A stretch of 64,000 nucleotides of DNA, taken from positions 10,602,001-10,666,000 of the forward strand of contig NC_061473.1 in the NCBI RefSeq assembly GCF_022581195.2, given 5' to 3'. The DNA is from Helicoverpa zea. Taxonomy: Eukaryota > Arthropoda > Insecta > Lepidoptera > Noctuidae. Below, in pieces: positions 12,097 through 25,430 of the stretch. Under the pieces are notes generated by a model. It was given only the letters and a program-made list of their open reading frames with translations, did no database searches and was not told the origin of the DNA. Position 1 is the first letter of the stretch; every line of letters begins with the position of its first letter. Both the position numbers and the translations under genes were made by a program.

Positions 12097-14822
12097 TAAT
12101 CTATATGTTGTTCTAATAAAAGCTATATTACTGCCTATATCACGGCAAGCAGAAGAGGACCGCCTAATTTCATTAAGATCCATTCAGCATTGTTTTTACG
12201 CGAAAGAACACGTAAAATTAATAAATTCTGTTTTAATGATACTAACTTGGTATTTTCCTATCAAAATATATCAAAACGCTTGTATCCTGATATTAACCAA
12301 ATAAACAGCTGTCGTATCGTAAATACACGTAACTACAGTAGCAGCGTGTAGAGCCTGATTGGAACGTGTGAGCAATGTGTGTGACTGAGTCGGCAGTGTT
12401 TGTAGGTTGTTTGTCAACTAATTGAGTTGACGGAGACTGCACAATTTATTCCTAGTGATGTAACTTGTAACCAAATAATACAATGATCTACTATAATTAA
12501 TAAGGCCTTTTTTATAGCAAGTTTAAGTAGTATCATTATCACTAGTTGATAGGTACTTCATCTAGGTGTGATTTGTATATGATGGTTATATGTTTGCAGA
12601 TAGATTTGAATAGTAATTTTTAACAAAGAGTATATTTTGCAATAATTTTCTTACCTGAAATATTGAAAAAACAATCTTATTCAAATTGTATGCGTAAGTG
12701 GCGTAACTTTTAATGAATTAACTCAATTTAAACGAGCCGTTGTCGGATGGCCAAGTTTTACGGCAAAAGTAGGTAAAATGGACGATCGCCATTAAAAGTT
12801 TAGAATACTTTCTTGATTATTATTGAAATACGGGAAATATAAATGACTTAAACAACCCAACGAAGAGAGGAAAGATATTTAAGAATCCCATAATAAAATA
12901 CGAAAAAGAAATAGATGACTTGAAAGTGATAAAAAAATAATTATAAGCTAGATAAGTACTGTCGTTTACGTGAATTTTATGCAATATAAAACCTTAACAA
13001 GTTTAAAAGTATTTTCCAGGTTTTCCCTGAACATTTTTCAGTAGACAACAGTGGCACACCGGCCGGCAGTCAATATATCAGCGAAGATTAATGTTGCTTT
13101 TAATATTGCTCAGTTAAATGACCCGCGAAACAAGACCCGTTCCTGCCTAATGTCCCCCAGCCTCACGGAGGCATGTCCTTGTTTCTAACAGAACTTTCTT
13201 ATTTAAAATGTAGGTGTAGTACAGTGCGATTAAATTAAATTGGGTATCATGCTGATTTGATACCCTTGGTAAGTTATTTTTGTACCGCTAAAAATATGGA
13301 TTCTAGTAATAAAGATTATCACCATCGTGGTTGGTAGATTTTCTTGCTTTTGGCTACTGATGTTACCATAACCCTATGGAATCGCTTCACCATTACATAA
13401 CTGACCACGACTCACTACGTATCGACTGCGCCAATCGCTGATTAACCTTCACCCATCGACATTTACAGAACTGAAGCTCAATAAAACCCCAAAGGTCATA
13501 AATAAAAACTGAATCACCGAAAAAGCCTACAAAATCCACTACTGCCAGCAATAAAGCGAAATAAAATATTAACAATCATGCAGCGTACATATTGAAAGTT
13601 TTCAAGTTGTAAATTGAAATGAATCCGACAGATACGTGCACGGTGCACGCACGACGCGCGTCGCACGCACGGATCGCACGCAGCTGGCATAAACTTGTAA
13701 TTAAGAATCAACATGCAGCCAATATTTTCAACTGTATTTATTCAAACGTGTGTTTTTTGCACAGTTTTCAGTTTTCAGCGGCCATTTTGTTTTATGTGAT
13801 GTTTTTTTGCCTTTTGCAGGGATTTTAACACAGATGCAATGATTTGAATTATGTACTCGGATTTTAATGTGATATTTATAGAAACTCAAACGCCTTATAA
13901 AAACTACTTCGTTTAAAAAGATTTAGCTATAATCCTTGAAGAAAAAGAATACCTTTTTTTACTTGCTCAATAAATTGTTTATTTATAGGCAACTATAGGA
14001 AATTTAGTTTTGTCTAAGAGAAAGGAATAGATTTATTTAGATTTTAATTTAATTTTAAGGAAGTCTTTTTTTATAAAATTTTCAGTTTGTACATAAATAA
14101 AACGCAATTGTTTTGAAATAAGCACATATTTTGTCTGACGACTGTACATACAAATAGGTAAATACATACTAAGATACATAAGATAATTACACCTTAAACT
14201 TTATAACGTAAATTGACTATCATCTGTTTTTAAATCAATTTTCTCATGAACGTTTAAAAACATTTCAAGTGTTGAAATATTTTCCATAAATATGTAGTAG
14301 TGTAGTTGAGATAAGTGGTCCCGACGTGTGCGGTACAGATTTTAACTAAGCTGTGGATTGTAGAGGCTCTACATGTATTATGCACCGACCCTGCTTTGCC
14401 TGAATACACACCCGATGCTAAATACTCCACTCAGAGAGGATTTTATTACTGAATGCAAATATTTCAGTGAATATTTTAACACTAGTGCCCTTTAATTTCA
14501 AATAGATTTGCAATTGTAATTAAAGACTTCGAGAGATGGATAAAGAGATGAAGAAAATTATGCGTTTTGAACAAGCATAATAATTGGAATTGAGACGAAA
14601 TTATCATGCATTGTTGCGAAGTATCAAGACGAGACAACTGCTATACAACTATATAAATAGTTCAACACTTAATACAGAATTCTCAGTATTAAAATACTAA
14701 AGGACAGACGGACTGCTGAGTTAACTTATAAATGAAATAAAAGTCCACAGCTAACTCCGCGAACGACTAAACGGGTGATTTCGACAAGTGTTCGCCAGTC
14801 GCAGGTAATTAAATGCACTAAA
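12097..14822. other. Gene-free stretch
   Basis: About 2.7 kb with no supportable gene. A GC-rich near-palindromic block at about 13634-13685 (GCACG / CGTGC motifs) stands out but has no splice or coding support. Confidence 0.4.
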
Positions 14823-15045
14823 GTTCGGCCATTCAGAGAATGCGTTCCTGACACGTCGCGATTGAACTGACGACGTAACTACATTCATTGATTATTGATA
14901 TAATAATGTTGTTTTAATGCTCCTCAATTGTTAAAACGGTAAACAACCAGCAAAAATATTTTTATCGTAACTGCAACGCCATTGCAAAGTTACGTCGTCA
15001 GTTCAATCGCGACGTGTCAGGAACGCATTCTCTGAATGGCCGAAC
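14823..15045 (-). mobile_element. GTTCGGCC-ended MITE, copy 2
   Basis: Same 223 bp as 7527-7749 but inverted; by eye the two copies are identical throughout. The right flank is TA (15046-15047), while the left flank reads AA, so one target base differs. Identity implies recent mobilisation. Confidence 0.85.
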
Positions 15046-15700
15046 TATAAACTAACAATTTTTAATTAGTTCTCTCGTAGTTACAACTTACAATTAGAAT
15101 TGTTTTGAACTTTCTGCGTCGGATGTCAGGGGATGGTCCGACAGACCAGGTACCTACATACCTAGGTAGGTACTATGTTAATGTTTATTTAGGTACTATA
15201 TCAGAGGGGATCGAAGGTAAATAGCTAGCGATCTATATACCTGTACTGTTAAACAAAGCTAGCCTGAGTTTTATTCAGTAACTGATCTATCTCCGGCTGT
15301 GTCCAAGTGAACTCCCATCGGAGTTTAAGAATTAAGAACTGGAGATTGCGTCTGCTATCTGTAATGATGTCGAACAATAAAATAGTCTTGATGTTTTTAT
15401 ATTGTTTATTTTAATATTACACTGCACTTAGATGTACTTATTGCTAATTTAATATAAATTACACAGAGAATGATATGGCCGTGCAGGCGAGCGCTGACCA
15501 TAGAGAAAGAGGGTTGGTGGAGGCGGAAGCGCTTCATAAAATATTTAATAAATGTCAATGTCAGATTTTGATGTTTGGATACACTCCGCTACATTATCTA
15601 CTGTTCAGACGGAATTGCATGAGTACATAATTTATACCGAATTCTGTATACAGAGGATCACATTTAAAGATATTTCATGCCGACTTAGTTTAATAGGACT
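15046..15700. other. Gene-free stretch
   Basis: No gene or known repeat seen. Confidence 0.4.
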
Positions 15701-15775
15701 GTCTTGTTGGTGAAGTGGTCGCATAGCGCCACTGCTGTGCATGGTCCTGGGTTCGATTCCCCGGTTGTGCCAAAA
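15701..15775 (+). mobile_element. tRNA-derived SINE head fragment
   Basis: A-box-like TTGGTGAAGTGGTCGC is followed by a B box GGGTTCGATTCCCC about 30 bp later. The sequence does not fold as a complete tRNA, so it is read as the promoter head of a SINE and not a tRNA gene. Confidence 0.55.
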
Positions 15776-16301
15776 TTGTATTAGAGGTTGTAAGAAACTT
15801 TCATAAAACTGTATATTAATATGTCCTTGCTTGTGTACTGCCTGTAGTAGACTGTTTTTCCCTAGGATAATAAAAACAAAACCAGTACAGAAACAAAATA
15901 CCTTTCAGCTCCGTAACGCTCAAAAACATAAACAAAGATTTTCCAAAAACAGCGAAGAGAAATAGATTACAGTGTGACACGATTACACGGGGAACGGTAA
16001 ACATTTATCCTGAAAGCATTTTATATCGTTACCCTTTAGAAGCCGTCATCTCAGCCATTAGTGCGTTCTCAATTACTCGTAACGAGATAAAGGAAAACAC
16101 TTCGTCTGTGTGTTTACTCGACATTTACAAGCTGTCGATCACATAACATCATTTATTATTATTTATATAAATATCGATTTACATCACAAAGACTTTGCTT
16201 AAGAATTGAGAAAGCTGGGTGAATTTGTGATTAAAACGGTATCATTTTTCACATCATTTACGAGAATTTCATTTATACCCACCCATTGTGTTATACCTAC
16301 A
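15776..16301. other. Gene-free stretch
   Basis: Nothing recognisable. Confidence 0.4.
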
Positions 16302-16501
16302 TCTATACTAATATTATAAAGAGGAAAACTTTGTTTGTTTGTTTGGTTGTAATGGATAAACTCAAAAACTACTAGACCGATTTTAAATATTCTTTCACCA
16401 TGAGAAAGCTATATTATCTGCGAGTAACATAGGCTATATTTTATCCCGGTGCGGGCAGTTGCTCCCACGGGACGCGGGTGAAACCGCGGGAAAACAGCTA
16501 G
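16302..16501 (+). mobile_element. Nonautonomous Helitron, intact ends
   Basis: Starts TCTATACTAATATTATAAAG right after an A and ends GCTAG right before a T: the A|TC...CTAG|T signature of Helitrons. A short hairpin (CGCGG-GTGAAA-CCGCG, 16473-16488) lies about 10 nt before the terminal CTAG, as expected for Helitron 3' ends. The internal (GTTT)n run is also typical. It resembles the Lep1-type elements of Lepidoptera. Related pieces lie at 2422, 10081, 11936, 24640, 40640 and 59474. Confidence 0.8.
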
Positions 16502-16502
16502 T

Positions 16503-19028
16503 AGTTTATATAAAAGCATGATGTAAAAAATATTAATGTGTGATATGATTGGTCTTATTTAAAATCGAAACGATATTTCGAAACATTACCTAAATACCTC
16601 TATACCTACAGAATGTTTGTATCCAAAGATTAGCAACTATCCGATGCTACGCAACTGACATAACTCAATCATAACACTTAGTAGATTCGTAAGTAAACAG
16701 CTAAATGCCTGGTTAGTGCTAACTTCTGCTGTTTCAGCCAATTACGAGACTTGTATCTTTGACTAGTTATGAGATAAACCTAGTTGACATAACTTGTTTC
16801 AATCATAGACCTCAGCTTTTATTTATTTATCTGTTTATTCAGCAGTCGAACTTATTGTCTCCTGTGATAAAATCGAGATATTGTGGTCGACATGCCTAGT
16901 TGTTAATCTGCACTTACGGCGGATTTCAATAACATATTTATCGGTGGATTTCGTTATTAGAGATAGGAATTCGATTACTTGTATGTAGCAAATGCCTATA
17001 GTTTATGTAGATTGTAGATTTAAGTAGCTGTGGAAAATGTAAAAACACTTGAGGCCCAAAATGTCGACTAAGAATTTAATAGTTTTTCCGACAGCCCACC
17101 CTTACTTAGCCCATTTCCATCATAATACACACATAGCAATCCAACCAGAAATACAAACATTTAAATAATTATGAATTCCGTTCCACTTTCGTAGACAGTC
17201 GACAACGCACTATCTTTGGTTCCATCTTTGTGTAAGTCGGTTTATTTCGCGGCGGTCAGCACGCGAGGTACCAGGCTCCCATAGAAGTGAACAAGTCATG
17301 TGTTCTAAACATTTACATACCACACTTGACAGTATTACGAATATTTCATTTTTAAATAATGTATGTAAGGTTTTGTAAGAGCTTTTAAATAAAGGTGTAT
17401 ATATGTGTGTATGTGTGTGTGTGTGTGACTTTCTCTGTGTGGTAGGTACTTACATTGTTGAGGTTTTGTGTTCGGTTTGTGATTTCTTTGTGCTAGGAAA
17501 TCAGGGAACTTGATGGAAACGAGGTTTCCTACTTTGTGTAAGTTTAAAACAAACTGTATTTGTCTACTGCTAAAGCAAATAATAAAGTAATTTTAACACT
17601 CATAAAATAACAAGTATTGTTTCTAAACCACACTATAAAGCCCCCTAAATTATTTTCTATGCAAAAACCCTTCCATTATTTAAATTCTAACACCTCACAA
17701 AACCGCTTCAAAATACAGTGTTTGTCCACGAAACAGGCAAACAAACACACAGTTCTAAGAGAAACTGATTTAAGCCGGAACCGAGCCAGACGGAGAACCG
17801 GACAAAAGGTAACTTTTCCTAACAAACACACAATACTTGCTTCGCCGACGTTGGGTAAATGTTTACCTCTTGTGTTAGCTTAGGCCAGGGCTGAACGTGT
17901 CTGCAGTTTTCATTACGAAGGGGAAACTGAATTATTTTGTTTTGTCAAACGTTGTTTAAAATAATTTTAAAAAATTAAGACTTCAACTGAAAAGTTTGCC
18001 ACAAAAAAATAATTATGGCATCCGGGCCGATTGACGGTCACAGCTGTTGTTTTCTCAAAGTTTTGGCCCGACCCGAGAATCAAACCCGTGCTTTCACGTT
18101 TATTTTCTGATAATAGAGAGAAACCATACCCAATAGAAAGCTCTACCTACTTCCTCAGATAATATTAATTCATTAGTTAAGTATACGTAACAATGAAACC
18201 CAAATCTATATGTTATTCAAGTATAGTTGCTATTCACAAAAATTGTCGGATATAGGTATTGTGAAAGAGCCTGAACTGAAATACCCGCAACAGGCTTTTC
18301 TCAACAGACATCAAATAAAACCAACTTACGATTTCCCCCGACCACTTCCGAACTTAACCAATCTTAGAATAAATTCACTTTATGTATTTTAGGAACGATT
18401 TCCAGACGAATATTTTGGGATGAGATCAAGCCATTTCTGCAGTTTTGGTTATTTTTATTCGGATTGACATAAATAAATAACTATAATTTACTGTCTTGTT
18501 TTTTAAATTTTGTTTTAGCTTATAGTTCTGTCGTGGCCCTAATTTAAATCTACAGTCGAATTTCAGAGGTCCAAACCCTCTTAATAAGACTGAAGTCAGA
18601 GAAACAAGGTTATTTATTACATTTAATATTGCGACCCCTCCTAAGCTCGTATTAAACGTTTAAAACCACTACACAGGTCCCTGACTTATTTATTCTCCCT
18701 AAACCTCTGATATGAAAACAAACCTTTATTTTACGATCGTTCCCGAGTGCTTCCGAGTGGGCCCGATTCAAAATACTGCGTAATAAAATTGTAACATTCA
18801 GAAATGGAATTACAGCTAAATAATCCGTTGGCAAAGCCGTTTGGAGATTCCATTTTCAAATAGATTTTGTGCCAGCAACTGGTCGGTAGCTTCCTGAAGG
18901 GAATCAATTACTGTTTGTATAATTTGATTTTGGAACATCAATGCGGTTTGCGCTTTCTGGCCAAATAGACTTTTAATTCATTTATTAGTCGGCCATTTCA
19001 TTATTATTGAGATTACTTCATTATAGTA
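16503..19028. other. Gene-free stretch with TG microsatellite
   Basis: No supportable gene. A (TG)n run lies at about 17399-17428. Confidence 0.4.
17399..17428. repeat. (TG)n microsatellite
   Basis: TATATGTGTGTATGTG followed by about seven TG units. Confidence 0.8.
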
Positions 19029-19876
19029 AGTTCAACTCAGTCGTGCGCGCTGCCCTATGTGTGGGTAACCCTTGTACATATACAGTGACTTTGTGTGCGT
19101 GACAAGAGGTACAGTCGGGTACAAATACAGTTATTTAGGGGTTGTATACGGCTGTTTAAAGTACAGTTATTACGTAATTTAGTTTATTTATTTATAATGA
19201 TTCTGTATCGCTACTTGAAAAATCAAATGATGAATTTTCGGATTCGCTACTTTCACCAATGTTAATTATAAATTCTGACTCCATGTCAAAATGTCTATAG
19301 TATTCTTCTTTTTTCTTTTGTACATGTCGAAAAGTATTACCCAACATCCCTTCATCAATTTGACTTAAACGTTCATTTATGAGTTTCATTATTTCCGTCT
19401 TATTTTGGTCGACATTATGCGAAGCAATATAATTTTTTAAAATTCCCCACACATTTTGTTTCCATTTTTATACTAAATTATAGGTCTTTTACATTCTTAG
19501 TCCACACATTTATTTATTGTCCGCGTACCCCGAGCTAGAAAATATGTAAGGAGTATTTAATTCATCTTAGATATTTCACTTCATTTATTTCTTAGATACT
19601 GTCAATGTCAATTTGAAAAGCCGTATGAGAAAATAATGATAAACTGTAAAATGTAATAATAAAAAGCTTTGAATGTTGTTTCATTTTTTTGAAACGCTAC
19701 CTGACTCCTTAAAACATTTTCTCCGTGAAGAACTAGACATTTTCGTAAACGACTGTACCCATAACAAAAAGCGATGAGAACACGTCATGCTCGGACGACG
19801 TCACTGTCACACGAATGAAAGTTGTATATTTACAAGCCGACGCACACATAGGGCCGCGCGCAAATCTGAGTTGAAC
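19029..19876 (-). mobile_element. Tc1/mariner-type deletion derivative
   Basis: Inverted ends AGTTCAACTCAG and CTGAGTTGAAC are each followed inward by GCGCGC...CCTATGTGTG-like sequence, with TA on both sides (19027-19028; 19877-19878). It encloses the C-terminal part of a DDE transposase on the minus strand (19192-19452). The rest of the transposase is missing. Confidence 0.6.
19192..19452 (-). pseudogene. DDE transposase C-terminal remnant
   Basis: 86 codons starting MWGILKNYIASHN, then a helical segment with LINERLSQID, a HVQKKKEEYYRHF segment, and a Ser/Glu/Asp-rich tail ending in Leu. WG-x-x-K-x-[YF] followed about 40 residues on by a (R)H-x2-x-x-EE[EY] motif is the usual C-terminal end of Tc1/mariner-related DDE_3 transposases. 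The catalytic region upstream is absent, so it cannot be active. The sequence lies between matching TIRs. An alternative is a domesticated C-terminal peptide, for which there is no support. Confidence 0.6.
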
Positions 19877-22086
19877 TATCTATACTTAGGTTTGCCTAGT
19901 GTATCATTTTCTTTACCATAGAAGATTTCTTTACGGACTTATTTAAGTTCCGGCGCTAATTACAGACAAATCACTTATTTCCCAGTAGCTAGACTTTTTT
20001 ACACAACAACACCATAGCCTTGAACGGGCCCCACTTATAATAGGCGATTTATGAATAGATCTTTATCATAGTTTTTTTTTCGTTTTGTTCTTTTTAACAA
20101 CTTGCTTAATTAATCCCAAGGTCGATCATGGTATGGTTACGAAACTTTAAATTCATGCTTAATAAATATTTCTTGCTTCATTTCACGTACTTGAGACGGT
20201 CCCCTCGCTACAAATTGGCGAACTCATGTCAATCCGAATGATATTGAACATTGATACGCTCTTCACTTATTTGATATAAGTAGGTATTCAATTTGTATCA
20301 ATGGTGAAAGCTACGAAAACGGACAAAATACATACAGAAGTACTAAGTTATGCACTTGGCTATTTGTCAAAACAAATGTTTTTCCATGGAGTTTTCTTAA
20401 GTTTGTTACCGTAAACAAAAAATTGCAATTATTTTTCAAAATCATTAGTTACCATAACCTAGTGAGTACTACTAGACTATCTAGAGTAGTGTCAACCAAG
20501 TACTCTTCACAGTGTAAAGTCAGGGTTTTCTGTAAAATATATGCGTCTAAATAAATGATTTGCCCGGCTGCAGCAGGAGAGCTCTCGACACCTGTGAGAG
20601 CTACTTATTGCTGCTTCTGCGGCGAGTTGCGCCGAGGGCTCTTAGAGTAGAGGGCACGGGCGACTAATGATTTATAATGTTATGTATTTTAACTTATTTT
20701 ATAGTTAAGTAAAGTTTTCGAAGGCACGATGAAAAGGTGAGTCCCGGCTGTATTTTAAACACTTTTGGCAATTGTTAGGGGGAAGCCACGAAGTTATGTG
20801 GACAACCTCAAGTCACAAGTCAACAACAACAAGTCTCACTAAGGAGTTATTGTTGTTGCCTGAATTAAAAAGGTCAGATTTACAGTGTCTAGATCGAGTA
20901 AATAAAGAAAACAATTGTGTGTGCATCTTAGAACACACCGGTGAAATCTAGCTTTTACCTACTACTTGTGAAACAGATGAATGCATATTTCTATTCCTCT
21001 TCCTCTTCGATGTATTTTTCCTTTTCGTATGTTATACCGATTTTCCTCTTTTCAAAGCACTGCAAGTGAAACAACATGTGATGTATATAATCAAAGCTGG
21101 GTGAACTCGGGAAAGCATTTTCTCTCTCAAAGAGTTTTCCCGAAAAATTGGATTTTTCGAGTTCAATCGGCGGGAAGCTGGTTTGTTAGCAATTCATAAA
21201 AGCCTGCAGCCTTCTGTGCGGACGGCATTGGAAATATTCCGTGCCGTTGATGAGATTACGGCATTTGGGACTTTTAGCGCAGGCGGGGCTATGTGTAAGC
21301 TGGACACAGGTACATGGTACATACACACATACATGTTTTTTTTTTCTGTGTTCCTAGTTTACCAGAACACAAAACAACAGTATATAAAATGAGTTGGTTG
21401 TTTTATTTGAAATATTAAAAGTTTGTAGTATTTTCTCAATTATCATGAGGTCGGTTGTCATGACGTTTTAACTAGATATACTTAGTTGTTATAAAAACCC
21501 ATAGGTGTAGTACCTAATATAAAAGATTTATCTCTAGCAATTAAAATTTTTTGTATCTATTAGCTGTATCTTTACACACATGACGGAAAATACGCAAATG
21601 GTTTGAATTTGAACTCGTGCCACGTGATGCGCAAAAAATGTAGCCTTTAATTACTTTAGCGTTACGGATCGAGTATCACACTAGTTTTTACTGCATATTT
21701 ATTATGGAATATTTTAATAGTTTTATGGAAAAGTTAATTGATAACATGATATGTATGTGTGTGTGTGTGGGGGTAAGTAGGTAGGTACCCTACTATTTTA
21801 TGTGTGCTACTGCTATAAATAGTTCTCAACTGACTTAACTGTGTATATAATTATTTTTACTGTGTATCCTATGAGAGATATTTTTAAACTAAGCAAAAGA
21901 AAAATATTTTCCTAGTTCTAACATTGACGTCAATATATTTTCCATTTACGACTATTGCTTGTTCAGTATTTTTGTAGCTATTGTGTTGCACTTTAAATAT
22001 CATTACCTAACTATCATGGTTAATTGATATAATTCGTCTTGTTGGATGTAAATATTTTATATATTCAAAAATACATACTTATTATT
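19877..22086. other. Gene-free stretch
   Basis: No supportable gene. It has a small hairpin built of AACAACAACAAG and TTGTTGTTG (20824-20860) and a short GC-rich patch at 20560-20660. Confidence 0.4.
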
Positions 22087-22095
22087 TACAAACTT

Positions 22096-22478
22096 GATGA
22101 TGATGATGATGTCCTCCTAGCCGATTATCGGCTACGGCGGCTGTTCTCATGTAAGGAGATTAGCCAACTACGCAGGACATATTATAGTGCACGAGCATTT
22201 GCGCAGATACAGGTGCACTCACTATTCCTTAACTCTCATAGCCCGATGGGACGGTAATCCGACACGACCGGAGAGAGATCAGGCGCAGGACCGACATTTA
22301 CGTGCTCTCCGATGCACGGGTGTATCAATCACCAGCTTCCAGGCTCCGGGCTGCTTTGTGAAAGTCTTCTAAAACCCACAAGGCGATTTCGGCCCGACTC
22401 GGGAATCGAACCCGAGACCTCGTGCTTAGCAGCCGCACTTGCGACAGCTAGACCAACGAGGCAGTTGGTCAAACACAC
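22096..22478 (-). mobile_element. tRNA-derived SINE, complete
   Basis: Flanked by the 9-bp target duplication TACAAACTT (22087-22095 and 22479-22487). Read on the minus strand it starts with a tRNA-like head (A box TGGTCTAGCTGTCGC, B box GGGTTCGATTCCCG), has a unique body, and ends in a (CAT)n tail (GATGATGATGATGATG on plus). Overlapping open frames are artefacts. Confidence 0.85.
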
Positions 22479-22487
22479 TACAAACTT

Positions 22488-23805
22488 ACTATTGTCGTAA
22501 GTCCAAATTATCAACTTTTGTGTGTGCCTATTTTCTCAACGAAGAAAATAAATAAACACGTGAATTTAGCCCACAAAGAAATTGTGTAGGTAAAAGTTAA
22601 CCTACAAAGAACAACCTTTTAAACCCACTTCAGCAAAAACAATAGCAAACCACAAAAAAAGGCTTTAAAAATCCACAAAGTCAGCATATGGCGTCGATAG
22701 CACACTATAGGACGCGGTAAAATTGTTTGCGGCGCACCGTACCGTGTGACCGGCGCGATCCGGCTCGATCCGGTGCGATCCAGTTCAGCCGGGCGGGTGA
22801 TGCGGTTATGTCCGCGCCGGTGACCACCGAGGCTGGTCTGCCGGCTGAAGAGTTCTACCGCTTCGGTTTAATGTTAACCTTGAACTTAAGACTCCTTGGC
22901 TTTGAGAGGTGAAGGGATCGGAAACTAAAGGGGTAAAGGATTGTGTTAAGAGGTGTACTTTGATTTAAAGTGCGTGTTTGTATTTCTGCTGAGATCGGCT
23001 TTTTACAAATAGATCGAAAATCTGGCAATAAGTTTTAAGGGTTGGTTGAGATCAAACTAACAAACAAATATAGCTATTTATAAAATAAGAGCAGTCCTTC
23101 GCAGTTTTTTATCGCTTTTAATAATCAGACGCTCTGCATTCTTTCATTATCCTCTCGAAAAGAATATGATAATATAGGAAAAAAGCAATACAATTCGATA
23201 ATTTTTCAACTCGAAATTATAATTTAACAATGTTATACGTGTTTTTGTTATTGGTAGCTGGGTATATTTTCTAAACTCGATCACCACGGGTGGGTGCGAC
23301 CCCGTGACCTATAACCCCATAAACCGTGGGGTCAGACAACAAAATAGCGATAGTTCCCATTGTCCGGCTCACGATAAAATAAATTGCAGTCCCTTTGCAC
23401 AAAACTTCTATTTCCGACTGCCCTTTATCATTGCCGGGAAGTTCACTTTCCGACATTGGGTTAGGGATTCAGAAATATATGTGTTCTAGTTTAAAACATT
23501 AACTTGACTATAGAATTTTGCCGTTTTCAGTTATTTACATTGCTTATTTAATTAAATTAGGTAAGTTGTACGTTTTACATTTTCAGTTGCGTTCTTATAT
23601 GGAAGACCGATTTTTTACAAGATTTGAGCAAATAATTAAGGTCTATATTTTACGTCTGTCAACTGCATGCTATTTAATCGGACTTACTAATGAAAATAGA
23701 CAAAATGAAAAATGCCCACATAAGTAAGGGGCTACTGAAGCTAGCACTTTACAAAATACTGTCTTTAGAACATTAGTGCAGATAAACCAACAGTTAATGT
23801 TAACA
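22488..23805. other. Gene-free stretch with an isolated GC-rich block
   Basis: Between about 22715 and 22860 the sequence becomes strongly GC-rich with three tandem CGATCCGG-type units. It could be a CpG-rich promoter or 5' exon, but I see no TATA, initiator or splice pair that fixes it. The rest is featureless. Confidence 0.25.
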
Positions 23806-23942
23806 AAGCGACTACGCATAGCCGGTCACGCCTGCAATGAAAGGCATGCTACGGCGGGCCCAGCTGGGCGCCTGGTTTAAGTTGTATTGTCACCTCGATT
23901 AGTTTTGTTTTATAAACGTTTTTGAGTTTGAGTTTGAGTTTA
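23806..23942 (+). mobile_element. LINE 3'-end remnant
   Basis: AAGCGACTACGCATAGCCGG encodes K-R-L-R-I-A-G-H, the motif found near the C-terminus of many insect non-LTR reverse transcriptase ORFs. A short 3'UTR and a (GAGTTT)n tail at 23921-23942 follow. Everything upstream is lost. Confidence 0.4.
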
Positions 23943-25257
23943 GGCTAATAACAGAATATGTAACAAAAATATATAATTAAGTTGCTAAAGACAAGCCTCC
24001 ACAGATATAATGTAGGCTATGTAGGCAGATGTAGGCAATATAGGTAGTTTTTAAAATATGAAAATAGCGTTCAAAAATGTACCGCAAAAGTGACACCAGT
24101 CTTCCTACCTCTCCTGAATTACTAATATCTTTACCGTAAAATTTGAACGGAAAAGTCCCCCAGGTGATTCAGTTAATAAATAATTATTTACTAAACCACG
24201 AAAAGTAATATGCGAATTGGGATCTGAGTCACACATGTAGGCAAATTATACAAGGTACATCTAGACAATTCATATTCCACTTTTTTTCGTAAACCAACAA
24301 TTTACCATACTCAAAAGATATGGAATATTTTCATCCTCGTCTTAACGTATTTTTTCCCAACGACGAAATCATGACGTCAATAGATTCAAAGGATATTTTC
24401 CAACCTACAATTAATTGTACTTCTTTTAGGTTATAGGGTTCAAAAAGTTTAGGTTTAGGTGATTTATTTATTAAGTATATTATTTTTTCTACATTGCATC
24501 AATCAAAATCTCAATAGTTTGTTAATCATTGGGTTTTTACTATCATATATCTTGATATAAACACCTGTGATTTAAAAAACCTACTTAGGTTTTATTTTGT
24601 TTCTTTGAACTTATCTGATCTGATTTGAACAGTTAAGTATTTCACTGTTTCTCCAACAGGTACACTGTTCTCGGGTAACATAGGCCATATTTTATCCAAG
24701 TACAAGAAAAAGTTCGCCCAGGATGCAGGTAAAACCGTGAAAAACAGCTATGCAAAATACGCCACATTTTGTACAATACAAAAACTAGCATAGTTCGCAT
24801 TGTAACAGTAGCTACAGAGTAAAAGTAAGTTTATCAACAGCGATGCAACAAAACGGTTCAGGTAGAAGCTTTCACGCTCTCACGGCGAATATACCGCGAT
24901 ATGTAAGTACGACTGCAATGCCTTCGTGCATTCCTGATGCATTTGTGTTACTACTGCGTAACTGATTGCATGTTGCTAAATTACAGATTTGCTGAAAGAT
25001 CATCAGTTAATTTGTGTTAAGTAGGTATGATGTTACCTAGTGCACAAACTTAGGTATTTTTTTGGGGAAACTATTTTGCATAAAAACAGGAAAGTGATAA
25101 TCGTGCTGGGTTGCCCCAGCCCAAAATAGGCTCATACCATGAATTATAAAATAATTATGATTACCTATTGCCTACATTAGATGATCTACCTACCTATATT
25201 GAATCTCTTGCATTTACTCACATGATTAAGCATAAAAACATCCAAAATAATTGTTTT
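23943..25257. other. Gene-free stretch with degenerate Helitron piece
   Basis: 24640-24750 has GGTAACATAGGCCATATTTTATCC and AGGTAAAACCGTGAAAAACAGC, a decayed relative of the 16302 Helitron. No gene seen. Confidence 0.4.
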
Positions 25258-25430
25258 CAAAAGATTTAGAGCCATGTCAAAAACATTTATTGAAACTAGG
25301 ATTTTTAGCACCTTTTCACGTCAACATTACAAAAGAACAGCACCCCCAAAATATCCCTTTCACCACTTCCTAGTGTTATGGCTGGGAAGAAGCGGTGAAT
25401 AACAAACTTCCCAACAACGAATATAAAACA
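25258..25430. mobile_element. Retroposon 3'-end fragment, family 2
   Basis: Same layout as 8485-8665 and 30251-30430: CATTTATTGAA, TTTTCACGTCAA, CACCACTTCCTAGTG and GGGAAGAAG...ACAAACTTCCCAACAACG. Confidence 0.5.

Noticed and set aside
15701..15775. A tRNA gene
   Set aside because: A and B boxes are present but the acceptor and anticodon stems do not pair; SINE head is the better reading.
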